64,000 nucleotides of DNA from Tillus elongatus (Eukaryota > Arthropoda > Insecta > Coleoptera > Cleridae), in the NCBI GenBank assembly GCA_964006375.1, contig OZ023264.1, positions 14,890,225 through 14,954,224 on the forward strand, read 5' to 3'. A program made the translations under genes and the position numbers. A model generated the notes under the pieces. It saw nothing but the letters and a program-made list of their open reading frames with translations, was not told the DNA's origin and searched no databases. Below are positions 60,706-64,000 of the stretch, piece by piece. The first letter of the stretch is position 1; each line of letters opens with the position of its first letter.

Positions 60706-60707
<2 letters not shown>
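58820..60707 (+). mobile_element. DD41D mariner-superfamily transposon with about 320-bp TIRs
   Basis: 1888 bp from GGGTGGCGCATTG to CAATGCGCCAGCC with TA on both sides (58818-58819, 60708-60709). The inverted terminal repeats run to about 59140 and from about 60380, with a hairpin at 59110-59222 just inside the left repeat. It is the full-length sister of the copy at 12717-14037. Confidence 0.92.
59284..60302 (+). pseudogene. DD41D transposase pseudogene
   Basis: Starts MVYSVEERVEIITLFF with an N-terminal helix-turn-helix (NERHLNRHVNRKYILELVAK). Lesions: a frameshift in the A/G run near 59460, a stop after KIHLVQ, and a deletion of roughly 40 bp near 59795 that removes the YWADNN segment kept in the sister copy. 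Catalytic residues: CFSDECTF, VFQQDGAPPHFS, SPDLTPLDFFLWG, with 41 residues between the last two Asp. The C-terminus MEAGGQ is intact. Confidence 0.88.

Positions 60708-60709
<2 letters not shown>

Positions 60710-60794
<85 letters not shown>
60710..60794. repeat. (TA)n microsatellite next to the DD41D right end
   Basis: About 85 bp of TA directly after the right terminal repeat, ending TCTGTGTGTG. The left flank of the element (58806-58819) is also TA-rich, consistent with insertion into an existing TA tract. Confidence 0.95.
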
Positions 60795-60796
<2 letters not shown>

Positions 60797-61869
60797 GTGT
60801 GTGTATCCAAAAAGTTCAGGGAGGGTAAAAATTTTAAATCACCTATTAGGTATCCGAAAACGTTCTACTAATATATATTTTTTTATATTGTTGTACATTT
60901 TGTTCTCGTCTGTATATATTCAAACTTTTTCTGGAATACACTATAAACAAATATATTATTCTTCTGTAACTTATATTTATAACTACTTTTCTGGTATTAT
61001 ATTTTTTATTTTCCTTTATAATGGAACTTGATTTAAATGTTTTATCGTCCATGTACCTACCTAGATCGTTAAAACTTTTTTGTGGATTTTTTCAGACCGA
61101 ATTTTAATGACATGCAGATATTTTTTCTACAGAGAAAAATTGAAATGTCCAGAAATAAACAATAGGCTCATAGCTATAGGTAGATAGGTACCTACAATTT
61201 TTTGGGACTCGCTGTCTATACGTGGATAAATATATAAAAATTGAAACTGACCCTGCGAAGATGGGTTCTGAGAGTCTTAGTTCACTCTAATTCGGGGAAA
61301 TTTTAAAAAGTATCTCAAAGTCGCAAGATTTCGGTTAAAACAAAAGAAAATAATTCATGTTGAATTATATAGGTACACACGTTTAAGAAGACTACACACT
61401 GATAGGAATCCTTCATATTAAAATATATTTAGGTATTATTTTTACATTTAAAAAATGTATGCCTACATATGTTTTAAAAAATTTACCTAATTATCATGAG
61501 ATATTTTTAATTATTATTTTTATCCTGAAACAGTTTTTAATACCTAAGTACATACGTTCGTGGTGGTACAGCATCATATGTATTTAAATACCATTTTGTA
61601 AACCACAGATGCCATATTAAAAATATGGTACCACATAGAGATGACCAATGGTAAGTCAGTCATTAATTATTGTAACCATGACAACTGGGGTGCAAGGAGT
61701 GGGTAAGGCGTTGATTATTCGGACATGCGCTTAAAATAAGATAGTAAAGGAATGAACCTCACGTTTAAGTCGCTTTGTGGTCTTTAAAGCCATCAATTTG
61801 CTTTAGTCTCACCTACTCTCACAGAGAGTGCGCCACAGATTCAGTTTATAATGGGGATTTCCAATATGT
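60795..61869. other. Intergenic, nothing recognised
   Basis: AT-rich DNA without ORFs above background. Confidence 0.4.
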
Positions 61870-62330
61870 GAAAAAAGTTGCTCTGTGCTAAATTCACTTG
61901 AATTCATTAATAAAGTTAAAGATGTAAAATTACTGGAAGGTGAGATTTCGATATCATTTGACGTGGCGTCATTATTTCCTAGTGTACCCACAAAACAAAC
62001 GCTGAAGTATTTGGAACAATTGTTAAAATTGAACAATATAAGTGAAGACGTCTGCAAAGAATATTTATCTCTAACTAGCTTCGTATAAAACAAAATATTT
62101 TCCAATTTAACAATGAGGTTTTTGAACGAACTGAAGGCACGGCAATGGAAAATCCATTATCTCCTTTTATTGCAGACCTCTTTATAAGTAGATTTGAGAC
62201 GGATTTAAAAAATAAAAATAGTTATTTCCCTAGAGTTTGGTTTCGTTATGGGGACGATATTTTTGCAGTGTTTGACACAACTATATAAAAGGTTGAAGAA
62301 TTTGTTGTACTTGACTTTTATTTATTTGGA
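61870..62330 (+). mobile_element. Penelope-like RT fragment
   Basis: Plus-strand pieces: LLEGEISISFDVASLFPSVP (first catalytic Asp in SFDVASLF), a decayed TAMENPLSPFIADLFISRFE, and VWFRYGDDIFAVFDT (YVDD read as YGDD). The order and wording match Penelope-like reverse transcriptases rather than LTR or jockey types. Frames are broken by stops, and neither N-terminal nor GIY-YIG parts are adjacent. Confidence 0.7.
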
Positions 62331-62570
62331 ATAGATAAGAACTTTACAACACATTTTTCTTCAATTGTTTATTAGAAAAATCACCACAACGTGTTTGTAC
62401 AAAAAGGAACAGATTAAAATCATTCTACTACTCTACATGTCATCTTAACTTAAAAAAAAATGACATTGAGATTCGACTTTCGAAACCTCGACTGTCGACT
62501 CTCGACTAATATTAACTTAAAATTGACAATCGATGGATTATACCAACAACACTTCCCCTTAATCTAGCGA

Positions 62571-64000
62571 TTACTTAATACCTAGGTTTTTAACACAAAA
62601 GTTAAATTTAGGACCTGGCAAACCTTTTGTGAAGATATCAGCAATCATTTTGTCAGTTGGAATGTATTCAATTATAATTGTTCCTTTATCGACAATTTCC
62701 CTGACAAAATGATACTTTGTATCAATATGTTTTGTTCTACTGTGATAAACGGGGTTTCTCACAAGTTTTTGAGCACTTTGGCTATCATTGAATAGTAATA
62801 ATGGTTCACTGAACTCAAAAAATTCCTTCAGAAAACCTACTATGAACGCAGCTTCTTTACTAGCCTCAGCTATTGCTATGTACTCGGCTTCAGTGCTACA
62901 CAAGATTGCTTTCTAGACTCCCAATATATTGCAGCATTACTCATTTTAAATACATATCCTGAGTACGATTTTATATCATTTATATCATTCGAAAAATCAG
63001 CATCTACAAAACCAAAGATATTCAAACTGGATTTACTAAAAATCATACTTTTATCAATGCTTGTCTTCAAATATCTTAGTACTCTTTTTGCATGCTTCCA
63101 ATGCTCATACCCATTAGCAGAATTAAATTGTCTCAAATAACTTACACTGTATGCAATATCTGGTATTGTATGCACAACTAAATACATTGATGAAGGAATC
63201 ATATTTTGATATGGTAAGTTTGGTTTTTCACCTTTATTCATATCCAACTTTAAACAGACTTCGATAGGAGTCGCAACAGATTTTGCATCTGTTACATTGA
63301 ATTTTTTTAATAATTCCTAAATATAGTCTTTTTGATTCACTTTGATGACATTTTTTTCTTATCATGTTCAACGCTTAAACCAAGAAAATGTTTTACTGAA
63401 CCTAAATCTCTTAGTTTGAACTGTTTCGACAATTTTTCTTTAAGATCAGCTTTCAGCTGAGTACAATTTGAACATATTAAAAAATCCTCAACATATATGG
63501 CAACAATAATAATAAACTTACTATCATTTTTAAAGAAAATACATGGTTCATAAGCGGATTGTCTGAAATCCAGTTTTAATAAAATGTCTTTAACCTTTTG
63601 GTTCCAAATTCTGGATGATTCCTTTAAACTAAATATTGATTTTTTCAATAAACATACTTTACTTTCGTTATTTTTACATACAAAACCTTCTGGTTGTATC
63701 ATATAGATCTCTTGATCAACTTCTCCATTTAGAAAAGCTGTCTCTATATATAGATGATCAATATCAAGTTTTAAATTTACTGACAGTGCAAATAACAACC
63801 TTATTGTTGAGTTTCTCACAACTGGGAAAAATGTTTCAAAATAGTCTACATCAAATTTTTGGGTAAAACCCTTGGCGACTAAACGAGCGTTGTAACGCAT
63901 TTCACCGCTTGAAGCCTTTTTTTACGCAAAACACCCACTTAGTCTGCACAATTGTCTTGTTTGGTGGACGATCAACTAAAACAAATACTTCATTTTCCAT
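62571..64000 (-). mobile_element. Ty1/copia pol, RT and RNase H part, continuing past the window
   Basis: Minus strand: EVFVLVDRPPNKTIVQTKWV at the edge, then RYNARLVAKGFTQKFDVDYF, LDIDHLYIETAFLNGEVDQE, QPEGFVCKNNESKVCLLKKS and YVEDFLI, where copia elements have YVDD. RNase H: FGFVDADFSND, CSTEAEYIAIAEAS, LLLFNDSQSA, KHIDTKYHFVRE. Breaks are a frameshift near 63353, a stop in DYI*ELL near 63318, a missing short repeat at about 62905 (two GTAGCACT units reduced to one) and a stop in the connection near 63901. No LTR within the window after the RNase H end. Confidence 0.9.

Overview
This is a window of an insect nuclear genome: AT-rich, with introns, and dominated by transposable elements. The insect assignment rests on an ecdysis triggering hormone (ETH) precursor with two FFLK...PRI-Gly-Arg peptides, an Atos/FAM214 gene, and copia, jockey/CR1-like, R1/LOA-like, Penelope-like and mariner elements. 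I cannot fix the order from sequence alone.

Host genes. (1) An Atos (FAM214-type) gene on + occupies about 2.5-22.4 kb. Five coding exons are visible (2494-4002, 7006-7157, 10926-11098, 16882-17120, 21715-21883) and their phases join perfectly; the 5' exons lie left of the window. (2) A compact intronless proteasome assembly chaperone 4 gene (PSMG4/PAC4) lies on - at 35213-35608. (3) An ETH gene lies on - (exons 49962-50219, 46130-46220, 42953-43122), with both peptides in exon 1 and a conserved-looking acidic tail in exons 2-3. An ORF at 50380-50682 (-) is unassigned.

Mobile DNA by region. 1-22 kb (Atos introns): fragments of an R1/LOA-like non-LTR family (1390-2343, 18228-18950), jockey/CR1-like 3' ends (4756-5765, 20094-20655), a mariner split by a second non-LTR (7910-10636), a DD41D transposon fragment (12717-14037), a non-LTR interrupted by a 573-bp insert (15230-16745), a 1044-bp TIR element (17146-18189), a decayed Penelope-like GIY-YIG fragment (about 19300-19740) and another DD41D fragment (20816-21660). 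22-34 kb: a non-LTR 3' half with a TA expansion inside its RT motif, a hAT-like TIR region (24209-25171), a full-length but dead non-LTR element (25950-31172, 13-bp target duplication), and a hairpin element carrying both a 1023-bp hAT-type element and a truncated non-LTR copy. 34-42 kb: a 730-bp foldback element, small MITEs, a diverged segmental duplication, a tRNA-derived SINE (39137-39496) and a nearly intact DD41D transposon (40971-42260). 43-58 kb: ETH introns full of repeats, then four jockey/CR1-like copies. 58-64 kb: a DD41D transposon with about 320-bp TIRs (58820-60707), a Penelope-like RT fragment, and the 3' part of a copia pol gene running off the right edge.

At least eleven (TA)n tracts of about 45-280 bp punctuate the window. 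Most sit inside one dispersed repeat family (called T here) or at element ends. No prokaryotic-type system, CRISPR array, rRNA or free-standing tRNA gene was found. The host genes look ordinary; the interest lies in the nested insertions, whose target duplications and restored frames can be read directly, and in several repeat families I cannot name.
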